From Dryomyza anilis (lineage: Eukaryota; Arthropoda; Insecta; Diptera; Dryomyzidae): a stretch of 64,000 bases of DNA. The notes beneath the pieces are model-generated. The model was not told the DNA's origin. It saw only the letters and a list, made by a program, of their open reading frames with translations, and searched no databases. Shown here one piece after another: positions 11,704 through 22,941 of the stretch; within the stretch, counting starts at the first letter, position 1, and every line of letters starts with the position of its first letter. Position numbers and translations under genes: made by a program. The DNA lies in contig OX638132.1 of assembly GCA_951804985.1 (NCBI GenBank), forward strand, positions 19,139,529 through 19,203,528. The letters are read 5' to 3'.

Positions 11704-11825
11704 CGTATCGTTGCTGCAGTGGTTGACTCTATTTGTGCGTTTAGCGTTATGACGTAATTAGTCTGCAATATGTGTGTGTGGGTGTGTAATATTTAAAACA
11801 ACATTTTGCTGGCAAAGATCTGTAA
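11704..11825 (-). promoter_or_regulatory. 5' leader and splice acceptors upstream of the FAM43-family start
   Basis: Reading on the - strand there are two good acceptor sequences before the start codon: TTTTATTACAG ending at 11820, and CACATATTGCAG ending at 11763. Either could begin the exon that carries the start, implying an upstream non-coding exon. If the first is used, the leader contains a short upstream open frame (ATG TTG TTT TAA). Confidence 0.45.
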
Positions 11826-12139
11826 TAAAATTAAAAAGTTGAATAAATAATTTACATTATTTTAATTTAGAGGACTCTGATTTAGAGGATTATTTAAATG
11901 CTTCTTCATTTTTTAGCGGAATAGATTATATCGCAATAGAGCAGTTTCGAAAACCTCACGTCACACAAATTGATATGCCTTACATTCGAGTTTCGGTTCA
12001 AATAAATGTATAAACATATCTGATAACGAAACAAATCATGAGCACCAGTTGCGCTTTCAGACAAGATCTAAATTTGAATTTGTATGATCTCTAATTTAAT
12101 TAAAACCAGTAAGGATTTTGTATTTTTACCACAAGTACA

Positions 12140-12930
12140 GAGAGAGTTTAACAAATGGATAATGTCCTGAAAGAGCCATTGCACACCAAACCAACCAGGG
12201 GTTGGGCATCACCATTTTCGAATGCAATGAAATTTAGACAACTGATGCAGGATATCTAGTATGTATTGACCAATATTTTCTTTTTTTTCCGACCACTATT
12301 TTCAGAGATACAGTAAAGATGCAAAAAATGGTCCAAAAATCACTTTTCAGTAGTTGGTCATACTGAAATATCTATCAGTTAAGATCTCATTTTAAAGCTT
12401 ATAAAACAAGCTTTAATATCACTCATACGACACATATTCCATATGGGCATTTCCTGTGGTTCCGGACGGGACATTCGTACGCTTAAAACTTTAATATCTC
12501 GAAGGAAAATTAATGAATTTACTTGATTTTTTGCTTGATGGTTTTGGTGCATATAGTATTTAAATAGTACTAAACATCTGCAAAAAATTAGAGAATTCTA
12601 TACGGTAGATCAAACGATATAAATGAAATAGTGAGAGTTCCGGACGGGACAAAAACGGAAGTGCATGTCGAGGTTCATATGGAAATGCCAAAAAGTCAGA
12701 GAATTTTGCGTAGTAATGTTTTTTTTTAATATTTAAAAAAAAAGTTCAAATCATGTGCTTTCTTTTTATATTTACACTTTGTTCCTAAATATAATAGTTT
12801 ATTCAAAATAAATCACATAAAAATTCCGGACGGGACATAAAATTCCGTGTTGAAATTATCAGTACGATTTTTATTCTAAAAATACTTTTTTCGTATAATA
12901 TATTTTTTTGAATTATCTCAGAACATAGCT
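12140..12930. repeat. Degenerate repeat with three GGACGGGAC boxes about 180 bp apart
   Basis: The string TTCCGGACGGGAC or near-identical recurs at about 12460, 12638 and 12823, with A/T-rich DNA between. The left part (12170-12430), with 'ccaaaaatcacttttcagta' and 'atctcattttaaagc', resembles the sequence at about 61755-61990, which has 'tcaaagatcacttttgta' and 'gtctcattttaaaag'. No long open frame crosses it. I do not recognise the family. Confidence 0.55.
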
Positions 12931-12934
12931 GTAT

Positions 12935-13037
12935 TCGTATGGAAAGATATACGAATTCGAATTTCGGTAGTAAATTTTAATAATTTCGACTCGTTGTTGG
13001 ATCGTATATCTTTCCATCATGAAATGGCAAACCTTAC
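12935..13037. repeat. Foldback family F, left remainder of copy 1
   Basis: This part carries 'tggaaagatatacgaattcg' and the loop sequence seen again at 45325-45400 and 63880-63950, ending in 'catgaaatggcaaaccttac'. The hAT element at 13038 interrupts it, and the rest resumes at 15570-15707. The outer left arm present in the other copies is missing here. Confidence 0.85.
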
Positions 13038-15569
13038 CAGTGTTGCCAGACTCGATGAAAAGTACCCCCTAGAAATCTCTGAAAACCCCCTAGAAATACG
13101 TGTTTTTCAAAAAAAAAAAACTAGATTTTTTTTTTAATTTATTTAAAATGAACTATTTACAAATTTGACATAACGTCAAGTATATATTCATCTTCGTCAT
13201 TATTGCTTGTTTTGTATATTTTTTCGGATTTTAACATTTTTAACATATCGTTCGATGGTTCAAAATATATGCAATTTGAATTAAAAGCATATCGAACACG
13301 AAGTATGCAATCTGCTGTTTCAATGGCCATTTTATTGCGTAACTTATCTTTAATGATGTTACATATTGAAAAAACTCCCTCAACACTAGCATTAGAAAAC
13401 GGTAACGACAAAAACGTTGTGGCTAGTTTGCTGATATGCTTAAACTTTACAACTCCACCTGCGTCTTTTTTATCGAACACCTCAGCCCAAAACTCTTCAG
13501 ATGAATTAATATTTGTCCAATTAGTCATGTGAAGAATATTCCATTCAAGTAGTGTGGCGTCAGGATCCTCGCAAACTCGTTTAAAATTGCTTATTAAATC
13601 CGATATGTCTGGTTTAACTTGACTAGTCGCAGTGGCAGGTGTAAAGGTTACAATGTTTTCTAGTAAATTAATATTGTCAGGAATACGTTGCTGTAATTCC
13701 TTGCACAGACAAACCAGAAACATTTTACAGCGTTCTTTAACTGAGTCCAATTCTTCTCTTGATACCGAAGAAGATAGTTCATTGAAGGAAAAGCCGAAGT
13801 TTATGCAATCGGTTGGCATTATATAATTTTCATATTTAAAGATTTGCGTTTGAATTTTAGTACATCTTTTCAAGTTTTCTGGGCTCACTATTATTTAAAA
13901 GTTGCGTACAATATTTCGTGCAGATCTTCAAATAATTTTAATGGATCAGCATTTTCGCTTTGAAACAATCTATTCAACTTGGTAACATGTTTTAATGCAT
14001 TTTTTAAAAAAGTTAAATATAACTTGTTTGGTTTCGATGCGTACATTTGATGCAATAGTTCCGCTGTATAACATCTTTCATTCGTTGCAGCCAGTTGAAA
14101 ATGTATTTGTAGTGAATCCCATTGATCCAAAATTTTTTCAATTGCATTGGATCTGGCAAGCCATCGAGTTCCAGACAATTTATCAATTTTTAAAGGTGTT
14201 TTGTTTTGAATTAAATTATAAATTTGTGCATACTCAACTTGCCTTTTTGTGCTGTTGGAAAACCAATTATGTGTATCTCTCACAATAAACTCTAAATGCC
14301 TAGGTAGAACTTTAGTCGCGTTTTCAGCTGCAAGATGGAGCGAGTGACAAACGCACTTTACGACGACTAAATCAGAAAAATCACATTTTATTATTGAAGC
14401 AACAGAATTATGTCTGCCGATCATAACACTTGCACCATCAACTCCAATTCCAATTAATTTATTAAACTGTAGTTGATCATTTTGTAACTGCAGCTTTAGA
14501 GTTGATACGATTGTTTCTGCATCTCCTTTTTCAATTTGTACCAATCTATAAAATGTGGTTACAATTTTTTTTTAACAACGCTAAAATAGCGGATAATAAA
14601 GCAAAGAACTTTTTTGGTATCAACGGCTGTTTTTTTTATCGATAATTAAAGAGTAAAAACTATCTCCAACATCAGCAACTAGTTCTTTTAGGAAACATGG
14701 CGCTAAAACATTTTTTATGAGCGCAGTGCACTTCGTACGATGTAGCTTAATCCCACTGAGAACAGGAGATTTTCCATCTAACTTTGTGATAAGTTCGCCA
14801 AGATGATCAATAGTGCGAATTGAACAATGCTCCGCAGTAAATGCCGCCAATTGAAGCTCGATAATTTTTTTTCGTCGCTTAGAATTGGCACGACAAAACT
14901 GAAATTGTCTTCAGACTTGAAATTTCGATGTTCTGTTGTATGTTTTCTTGTATCCTTATGCGCGACAAGGTCCTTTCTGTGCGCTTTTAGGAAACATTTA
15001 CAGTATTTGCAATTTGCTTTGTACTGATCGCCGTGCACCTCAGCTAACCATCCTAATTTTTTTGTATCAATGTTCAAACATTCAAAACAACATATTTAAT
15101 AACTATATACCTTCAAATAAGAGGTCTTTTTCCCACTCCTTCTTGTATTTCTGTAAATATATATTTTTTTCTTTCGGCATTGTCTTTTGCGTTCAAAGTT
15201 AAAATCTTAAAATCTCAATTGCTGTTAATTTCAAAAGTTAAAAAGGGGTTTCCCTGTTATGTAAATCAGCGTTGAAAACAAAATTCAGTGTCATAATACT
15301 ACTATTTTTCGTTCGTGAAGTTGAGTACAATGGTAATTGTACTGAATACAACATGTTCTTCAACTTGTATTACATAATAATTTTGATCACGCATGTTGTT
15401 CTTGGTTAATAAAATAATGTGTAATATTTTCATGAATGCATGTCAATAAATGTTTGTTAAAAAAAAAAACCTAAAAATCCCCCTAGACGTTTTCTCCCCC
15501 CAGATTTCCCCCCGTCAACCGAAAAAAACCCCTAAATCTAGGGGGAAAACCCCTAACCTGGCAACACTG
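13038..15569 (-). mobile_element. hAT-superfamily DNA transposon, 2532 bp, full ends
   Basis: The element starts CAGTGTTGCCAG and ends CTGGCAACACTG, a perfect 12-bp inverted repeat with further C-rich subterminal similarity (CCCCCTAGAAA and TCTAGGGGG). It is flanked by an exact 8-bp duplication AACCTTAC at 13030-13037 and 15570-15577, as known for hAT transposition. It has landed in foldback F. The transposase lies on the - strand and is frameshifted, so this copy is unlikely to be autonomous if the sequence is correct. Confidence 0.95.
13157..15180 (-). pseudogene. hAT transposase, one intron, four frameshifts
   Basis: The start is ATG at 15180 (MPKEKNIYLQKYKKEW). A short exon 15180-15111 ends GAAG|GTATAT, a 58-base intron follows, and exon 2 starts at 15052 (GWLAEVHGDQ). 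The N-terminus has a zinc-finger-like CKYCKC with following His residues. Later come LIIDK, VDGASVMIGRHNS, VKCVCHSLHLA and SGTRWLA, then the C-terminal dimerisation motif SVEGVFSICNIIKDKLRNKM, typical of hAT transposases. The stop is at 13159-13157. The frame shifts at A runs (as read on the - strand) near 14865-14872, 14632-14639 and 14565-14573, and in AAATAA at about 13892-13896. Each break is by one base. The protein would be about 655 residues if unbroken. Early decay, or homopolymer errors in the assembly, would both explain this. Confidence 0.92.
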
Positions 15570-15707
15570 AACCTTACTGAAGAGAAATGTCAAAAGAGCG
15601 GCAAGAAATATGGCGTCGTTTGCTGTCACTGTCGCTCTACTTTTGTAGCGTCCCTGTTGAAAAAACCTTGGAAAAAACTTTTGTAGCGCTCTTATTGAAA
15701 AACCCTT
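15570..15707. repeat. Foldback family F, right remainder of copy 1
   Basis: Right of the hAT element the arm resumes: 'gaagagaaatgtcaaaagag', 'tggcgtcgtttgctgtcact', 'tagcgtccctgttgaaaaa', then 'cttattgaaaaaccctt' and a TA at 15708-15709. It matches 45418-45547 closely. The last 29-30 bases, from 'ttattgaaaaaccctttaca', are duplicated in tandem to about 15749. Confidence 0.85.
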
Positions 15708-15949
15708 TACATTATGCACGTTATTGAAAAACCCTTTACATTACGCACGTTAATCCGTGTATTGACCATTTAATGGTACTTAAGGGTGTAATGCTCAAAA
15801 AAGGACTATTTTGAAAAACATATACCACTAATTACAATCTGAATACCATGAATAGATATTATTAACATCTCTGAAATTTACGTCTTATATCCATTTAATC
15901 CCAAAAATTGATATCAAAGTTAAAAAAAAAAACTTATCTAAAAGTAAGC

Positions 15950-16405
15950 TGACCAAGCCCATTTTAAAACATATATGCAGATTTGTAAGGTTAAGATTTC
16001 ATAGATTTGTTTTCAATAATTTACAACTCAAATTTCCACTATACAAAATCGGGAAATAATGAAAATATAAAATGAGCGCAGATCACGCCCATTTTTGGAA
16101 CACATATTTTTAGATGAATTCTAACAATACGTTTTAAATTGTATAACTATATATTAAATACTTTTCGAGTTATTGGTCCTAAATAGTTCTATAAAAGTGA
16201 CTTGTATGGGAGATGGGCGTGTCAGTTGACCGATTTAGCTCATTTGCGAACTTAGATCATACATTTGGCTAAAACATATTGAAACGAAATTCAAGTGTTA
16301 GTGTATTCGGTGAGCAAGACAGACGGACATGGCTAAACACACTCGAGTAGTAATGCTGATCAAGAATATATATACACAATTCGTAAGGGGTGTTACAATA
16401 TCTAC
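15950..16405 (-). repeat. Hairpin-ended dispersed repeat (family H)
   Basis: On the - strand this shares the order of blocks seen at 45655-46240: 'tatatattcttgatcagcat', a CGTCTGTCTTGC block, and a later block including 'atcacgcccattttt' on the + strand. It is similar to 29780-30345, both in this orientation. No reading frame was found. The name of the family is not known to me. Confidence 0.6.
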
Positions 16406-16413
16406 ACGAAGGC

Positions 16414-16699
16414 ATGAGGTTGGAAGAATGCAAATTAGTTGTACCAATTAACTTCATTCGGTTAAATCGAATGGTTTACGAATTTCCCGGTGGAACTGTC
16501 ATACACATGTAGTATTAGTCTATACACTCTCCTAATGGTTCTAAATATGTACTAAATTGTTCTAAAACAGTTCGAAATTGGTTGCAGTACAAACTACAAC
16601 TCTCTATTTTGACAATAACAATCGACTAAGCGGTCGAGAGAACCGAATAAGTTGGTTGGGTAAAGAGTTGGTTGGCGCAAGAAATCTCTATTCTGTGTG
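16414..16699. mobile_element. MITE family B, copy with intact right end
   Basis: It runs from 'ggcatgaggttggaagaatg' to 'aatctctattctgtgtg', with TA following at 16700-16701. The left terminal CACACAG is missing; it abuts the family H repeat. It is otherwise collinear with 25952-26275. Confidence 0.8.
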
Positions 16700-16701
16700 T
16701 A

Positions 16702-17749
16702 GGTGTAGGGTATAATATCTGGGAACATGTGTATTTTATTTTATGGCGTACTTAAGACTTTCAGTTGTATCGGACTGTGTTATAAATGTACGAGCTAAAT
16801 TTCAAGATGACATCATATTAAAACAACAAAATTCCAAAATTTATAGGTCATGTTCCGATTTTCGATCGAATTCCAATCGAATTTTTTATATAAAAATTAT
16901 TTGACTTCAACGATTTGAAACTTTTTTGTATTGTGACATCGATTTTAAAACCGTTTGTTTACAATTTTTATATAAAATTCGATCGGAATCCGGTCGAATG
17001 CCGGAACATGGCCGTAGGTATATGTATTTTTTGTATTGAAAAAAAAAAACATTTTTTCTCGTCAGTAAAAGTTTTGTGTCCGTTTCATGTTTCAAAAATT
17101 TCTGAAATTTGTTGTTTTTCGACATGGTAAATTAAAAATAATGGTTAATACATATTTCGATATCCTTTATCAGTTGCACAAATTTTATCAAATCAATGAT
17201 GTAAAAAAAATAATTTGACTTTTCAAAAAATGTTACGTTAATCAAAGAAGTATTTATTTTAAAGTCAATTTTACATGCGTTACATGTGACATATGTAAAG
17301 TTACAACGGTTGACAGGTCAACCCAATACGGATACAACAATTTTACAATATCACAACTAGTCAAGATATGTTATCGTGCAATAGAAACATTATCATTTAG
17401 CTTTCCACTTGACTAAAAGTTAAATAAAATAAATTAAAAATGTATAAAAATATTTAGTTAAATTAATTAATTAATTCTTAGAAGTAGCTATAAATGTCTA
17501 ATCAATAAAAATGCTAAATACTTTAATAACTTGTAGCGATATTCGCGAATATTCAAAAGACTATGTCATCGAATAAAAAAAAATCCCAAATGCTTAACGA
17601 ACAACGCAGAAACATGCGATAAGATATTTTCAAATCAAAACTTAATTGAAGAAATCAAATTTCAATTGATTGAAAAAACAACATGACCGATTAAACTTTT
17701 ATCAAAAGATTAAATACCTTATTATTAAATTAGACGTCAACATCATATA
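16702..17749. other. Unassigned AT-rich stretch
   Basis: No gene was seen. A short inverted match surrounds 16850-17000: 'ttccgattttcgatcgaatt' and 'aattcgatcggaatccgg'. It suggests an eroded foldback about 150 bp long with 'tttttatataaaa' arms. Confidence 0.4.
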
Positions 17750-17751
17750 TA

Positions 17752-17971
17752 CACCCAGAAAAATATACTATATAAATAATAGTTTTTTACTATTAATAAT
17801 AGTCAATAGGATAAATTATTATTTTAATCGGAAAATACCATTAAATACTAGAAAATACCATGACATTGACATTGAGTTTATATGAAAAGATTTATATTTT
17901 GTATACTATTAAATCAATAATTCTCCTATTGACCAATTTTAATGGGATTTGAGGGAATTTTTTTCTGTGTG
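17752..17971. mobile_element. MITE family A, copy 3
   Basis: This is a 220-bp copy with CACCCAG and CTGTGTG ends and TA at 17750-17751 and 17972-17973. Same orientation as the other copies. Confidence 0.93.
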
Positions 17972-17973
17972 TA

Positions 17974-18992
17974 GGTACTTATCTTTTTTTACATAAATGG
18001 TGATTATCAATACAACTCATGAGACAGCAGATATTGAAACGGTTTCAATTACAAACCCTTAAATTAATTCCGGCATAGATTCATTAAAGTCATTTAATTT
18101 AAACTGGATTCGTAAATGTCTTGTATAGGGGCGGATCGAATATTATCCGAATGGTGTAATATGGCTTAAAAAAAGAGTTGGAAAAAATTGACTGTGCTGG
18201 CGGATTGCAGATAAAGTTAAAAAAAAAAAACAAAGAATTAAGTTAAAATTAGGTTGTTTTGGATCGGATTAGGCTCAAAAAATTAGAGTTTGGATCTATT
18301 AATGTCATAGTAAAATTTGACCAATTTTGAAACCAAACTTATGCTTGTGCATTTTTTTACTGAAATTGTTCGTGATAAATTCTAGAATTGTGTACTTTTA
18401 AACCCAATAACGGCAACAAAACTTAAAAATATGATGTAATCATAAAAGAATTGTATTATTTGCAAAGCAACAGACTTTAGGATTGTTTTCAAAAACTATA
18501 CAAGACATAATTAAAACCGATTTGGATTCAGTATACCTTTTTTAAATGAATCCATTTATTACTAAGTAACACAAACATCTAAAAATCACTTCTAATTGCG
18601 ACAAGCATAAACTGTCGTTATGATTAAATGCAATCACTTGATCACTTGATTGGGTTCGTTATCAAATGCACGTTTTTGCACTTAAAGGTTTAAACTTTCT
18701 GTTCTTCACAAAAGCTTTATCTAATCAGTGCAAATTTAAAGTAATCATACGTATTTAACTGGTATCTGAAAAAAAAATAACAATTTGACTATTATTAAAC
18801 TTTTCTAAAAGAAACATACGCAAACAGTCATGTGGTCAAGTGTCAAATTTAATCACAGTCAATATTTTAAACAGATTTTTATTATAGATTTTTATTTGTG
18901 CAATGTGGGATTTGTTTTTATGATTTTATAAATTTATGGGTATAGTAAAAATTAATAATATAATTATGAATGAAAAAATACGCTGAAACTAC
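17974..18992. other. Unassigned AT-rich stretch
   Basis: No gene, array or element end was recognised in this kilobase. Confidence 0.4.
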
Positions 18993-19417
18993 GCGTATTC
19001 ACAGTTTCACGGTATTGGTACGACATTGTATGAATACGACAGTACGGCATTAGAACTGTGAGCACCACTTTTCTGCTTGTTAAAATATTTCGTCAAATAA
19101 ATGCAGCTGATTCCTATAAAATAAGGATTTTTTTGAAATTACCATAAATATTCCTCGATTTGCAAAATAAAACAAATAAATTAACATTTTATGTGAACTA
19201 TTTGTGTTCAATTTGTATTCAATTTTACAAATTTTCTTCATTTCACAAAATACGACACCAAAAAACATGCTTCAGGGCTACTCACAAATACAACACTTGT
19301 GGTATTTCACTTTTATGAGCGATGCAACAACAAATTGACGTTTCTGTGTTATTGTACCGTATATATATACAACATGGTACGCATACCATACTAAAATACG
19401 ATGAACTGTGAATACGC
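18993..19417. mobile_element. Non-autonomous inverted-repeat element, 425 bp
   Basis: The left end GCGTATTCACAGTTTCACG and the inverse right end GCGTATTCACAGTTCATCG share the first 14 bases exactly. Both are followed by degenerate GTATT and GTAC-like repeats. No clear target duplication was seen. The inside has no coding capacity. Confidence 0.65.
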
Positions 19418-21880
19418 TATACATATTATGCGATACATTTGATTGGTATTTTAATACTGATTAAATTTTATTTATGTCATGACGAATACTTTGTCATGTT
19501 TTATTGATGGAAGACAAAAAACATAGTAACGTTGTTGGTTCAGATGGTTCGAACACCAGCGATCAAAAAAAAAAAAAAAATCAAAAAAATAGAAAATGTT
19601 TTCTAACCGAGTGTTAAAATACCGCCCATGAAATAGCACTCAACACGCTGTTTGAATTCGGCATTAAACTGTTGCCGAGTAGATATTTTTTTCATTGCCT
19701 AAACAGGATTATTTGGTAGGGATGACTTATCGTATTTTGATCAGAGACGGATGCTAATAAATTTGGCCAACATTAACCGCATTTCCACGCGACTATATCA
19801 GAAAAGAATGCATCAGGTTACCCCTTACATGGATTTGAAATAGAATTACCCTAGTCGACCCTGATCAGGATCATTACAGGTGGCCTTTGGTAGGGATTCT
19901 ATAAAGAATTCTGGTCAGGGAAGGATGCAAAATAACAAAATTTTTGATCATCATTCGATAAAATCCGAAATCTAAAAGAAACCCGAAATAAAAAAAACGT
20001 ATATCGTCGGTGATACTGCAAAACCGCCTAACTGCATGTGAAAATTACGCCTAATTTTGTGTAATAATCGGGTTTTTAATGATATGTTGATCGAATAAAT
20101 TAGATAAATGCCATTATAAGTTCATTTGTGCAGAATTGAGACTGAAAATAGTTTTGCTTCTTCTGTAAAATTCTGTATTCGAAAATGTAGATAGGCAGTT
20201 TTGTAGTATCACCGATATGTTATTCCCCTGGGTATTAACTCCAATTCTAAACCAATTTGATGGTTGCATTTTTGTCAAACTATCGAATTTTGGAACATTT
20301 ATATTTGTAGTTGGAAAAACTAGGTAGCGGTTCGCCCGTATATTAATATAACTACCAAGTTGAAATTTATCCTATTGGTTGGATCGACAAGGTAAAATTA
20401 TAATAAGCAGTTTCCGATCTTGAGCCAGGCCTAAGTTAGTTGGATTATTCAAATTATTTTTTAGGGTATAAAAAAATGTATTTTTCTAAAATAGAAAATC
20501 AACAAATTATGTGATTAAAAACATAAATAATATTTAAACAAGAACATTCAAAACATTTCACTAAACATGGTATTTTACTGGTCAGATAACCTTTCATCGA
20601 GAAATTGATTTATGAATAATGAGAAAAATGTCGCAAAATACGACAATAATAAATAACTAGTTCTGTCACTTGTCTATTTTACAATTATTGACTTAAATAG
20701 TATAGTTGTAGCTATTAAAGTAATTTTCATATTAACTTTAAAATTATTCTAAAATTTATTCAAGTTCACCTTAATTGATCTGATTTCAACTTCGATTTAG
20801 ATTAACATTAAATATAGCTTGAACATTAACTTAATTGATCTGATCAATATTTTTCAAAAGCAAACACATGTCATTTAGCACGTTTCGTATCCAGCATGTG
20901 TACGATCAATAATAATACATAGGAAAAATACCAGATTCCCGCGATTTATTGATGTATTTGTCAAAGCATGCGCAAATATTTTAGCGCCTTTTCAAAAGTG
21001 TTAAGCATTCATATAAATAATTTATATGCAAGTGTTAAAAATGAAACAAAAATCAAATTGATTAATCAAATTTTTAGAAACAAAAAATATTTGAATGGCG
21101 ACATTAAGTTATTAAAACTTATAATATTAATTTTCCATATTACTTTCAATAACTCAGTTTATAATTAACTATGTGACACTCCTAATGATATATTTTTACT
21201 TATACCCTTTTTGAACTGCTACTGACTGCGAGATAATTACAGTCAAACAATTAAGAAGAAAAAACTTGTATAATTAACATGTTAAAAAGAGGTCAGAATC
21301 GTGGACGCTCTTAATTACGTTTGAACTGTAACCATGCATTAAGTAATTCCAAGTTATTAATTTAGTACCGGTACATAAAATATAAGAGATGTAAAGTGTT
21401 GTTTTTATTATCAGATCTTCAACCGATATAACATCATATTCAATTAATTCGGGAATCAGATGTTCGCCTTGACTATACTGACTTTATGAAGTTCACTTTT
21501 GACCAACGATCTGACAAACATTGATATTACAAGTGACTACATGATAATCTTAAGTATGAACGAGTGGGGAAAGTTAAGTTATATGGGTGAGACTTAAAGT
21601 TGGTCGGGAAAATTAATAGTAGGTATACCTTAATAATTAAATTCTTGATTATGATAAAAGCCCTCGAATATTATATAGTATGCCAAAATAGCCTTTTTCG
21701 AAAATTTCAATAACTTCTGCATTTAAGGAGATACATTTATAAAACTAAAATTGAAATAGCATCACTAATCACTGGTGTACAAAATTGGAATATTCGTTGA
21801 AACGCAATACGTAGTTCCAGTGAATTAAGGTTATATCTGACAAATGGTCAAAATGTAAATAGTTAAATATATGTGTAGAC
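19418..21880. other. Unassigned AT-rich stretch with minor repeats
   Basis: A tRNA B-box-like GGTTCGAACACCAGCG at about 19546-19561 is followed by a run of 16 A, reminiscent of a SINE end, but no A box could be placed. The segment 19680-20330 is less AT-rich and contains 'ggtagggat' twice (about 19716 and 19890), but no frame longer than chance. The rest is plain AT-rich DNA. Confidence 0.4.
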
Positions 21881-21884
21881 CTGT

Positions 21885-22070
21885 AAGGTTAATAGTTCAT
21901 AGATTTCAATAATTTACAATTATAAAAGTCCTTAATCACGCCCATTGGTTCCTAAAAGTAATAAGTATGGGAGATGGGCGTGTCCGTTGTTCAATTTGGT
22001 TCATTTCTGAGATCCGAACAATATTGAAACAAAATTACGCTGTACCTCATAGGTGTAGGGTATAAAAATG
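21885..22070 (-). repeat. Family H fragment
   Basis: It contains 'atcacgcccattggt', 'tatgggagatgggcgtgtcc' and the terminal hairpin 'ctcataggtgtagggtata'. It is the right end of the repeat in the same orientation as 29780-30345. It directly abuts the family D element. Confidence 0.65.
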
Positions 22071-22072
22071 TA

Positions 22073-22939
22073 CGCAGAAAAAAAATGTACATCATATTGA
22101 CAAATTTCGTTCTTCAAACCATGATTCATTGTATTGAAAACTATTCATAATATTATTGACTAACTACATCAATGTTATGAATGCGATCATAAATATGATG
22201 AACACTTGGTAACATTCAATATGATGAACTGTATGTGAAGAATACGTTACATCGTATTATTGAACCAACATATAAAATACAACATATATGTTCTTCATAT
22301 TGAAGAACGCTGTTCATTAAACCAATCAATCAAAATATTTATTTTTCTCACATTTTTTGCCGTACTTCTCAGATCTCAAGTAGTTCTTTAATTTTGTTTT
22401 CACATTTATTCATAATTACAACATTTTTTTTTTTGTTTTTTTTTTTTTTGTTTTTTTAAGTACTTTTTTTTCTAAATAAAATTTTTACAATAACACTTTT
22501 TTCGAATTATAAATTCGTAAAAAAATATTATATTCATAAATATTATGAACAAATTCATCAATATGACGATGATGTTCGATAGTACGAATAATTTCATATC
22601 TACACCCAGAAAAAAATACTATATAAATAAAAGTTGTTTACTATTAAAAATAGTCAATAAGATAAATTATTATTTTAATCGGAAAATACCATTAAATACT
22701 AAAAAATACCATAACATTGCCATTGAATTTATATGAAAAGATTTATGTTTTGTATACTATTAAATCAATAATTGTCCTATTGACCAATTTTAATGGGATT
22801 TGAGTGTTTTTTTTTCTGGGTGTATAATGAATGTATTCATCAATATGTCATTTAATGAACGGTGGTAACAATATAATGAATCTGGTAGTTGGTGAAAAAA
22901 TTCATAATATTTATGAATACATTTTTTTTTTTTTTTGTG
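22073..22939. mobile_element. MITE family D, copy 1 (interrupted by family A)
   Basis: The ends are CGCAGAAAAAAAATG and the inverse of a CACAAAAAAA-type end, with TA at 22071-22072 and 22940-22941. The interior is full of 'atattgaagaac' and 'attcatcaatatga' motifs in both orientations. It is collinear, on the opposite strand, with 60396-61313. A family A element sits at 22603-22822; without it this copy is about 645 bp. Confidence 0.88.
22603..22822. mobile_element. MITE family A, copy 4 (nested in family D)
   Basis: This is a 220-bp copy with CACCCAG and CTGGGTG ends, flanked by TA at 22601-22602 and 22823-22824. The corresponding place in the second family D copy (near 60515) carries no insertion. 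Confidence 0.94.
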
Positions 22940-22941
22940 TA

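Noticed and set aside
11287..11757. A 156-codon open frame on the + strand, Val-rich
   Set aside because: It is the antisense of the Asn-rich first coding exon of the FAM43-family gene, where AAC/AAT repeats read as GTT.
15950..16410. Helitron assignment for the hairpin-ended repeat
   Set aside because: A hairpin is seen but no TC start or CTRR end could be placed, and no copy shows clean insertion borders.
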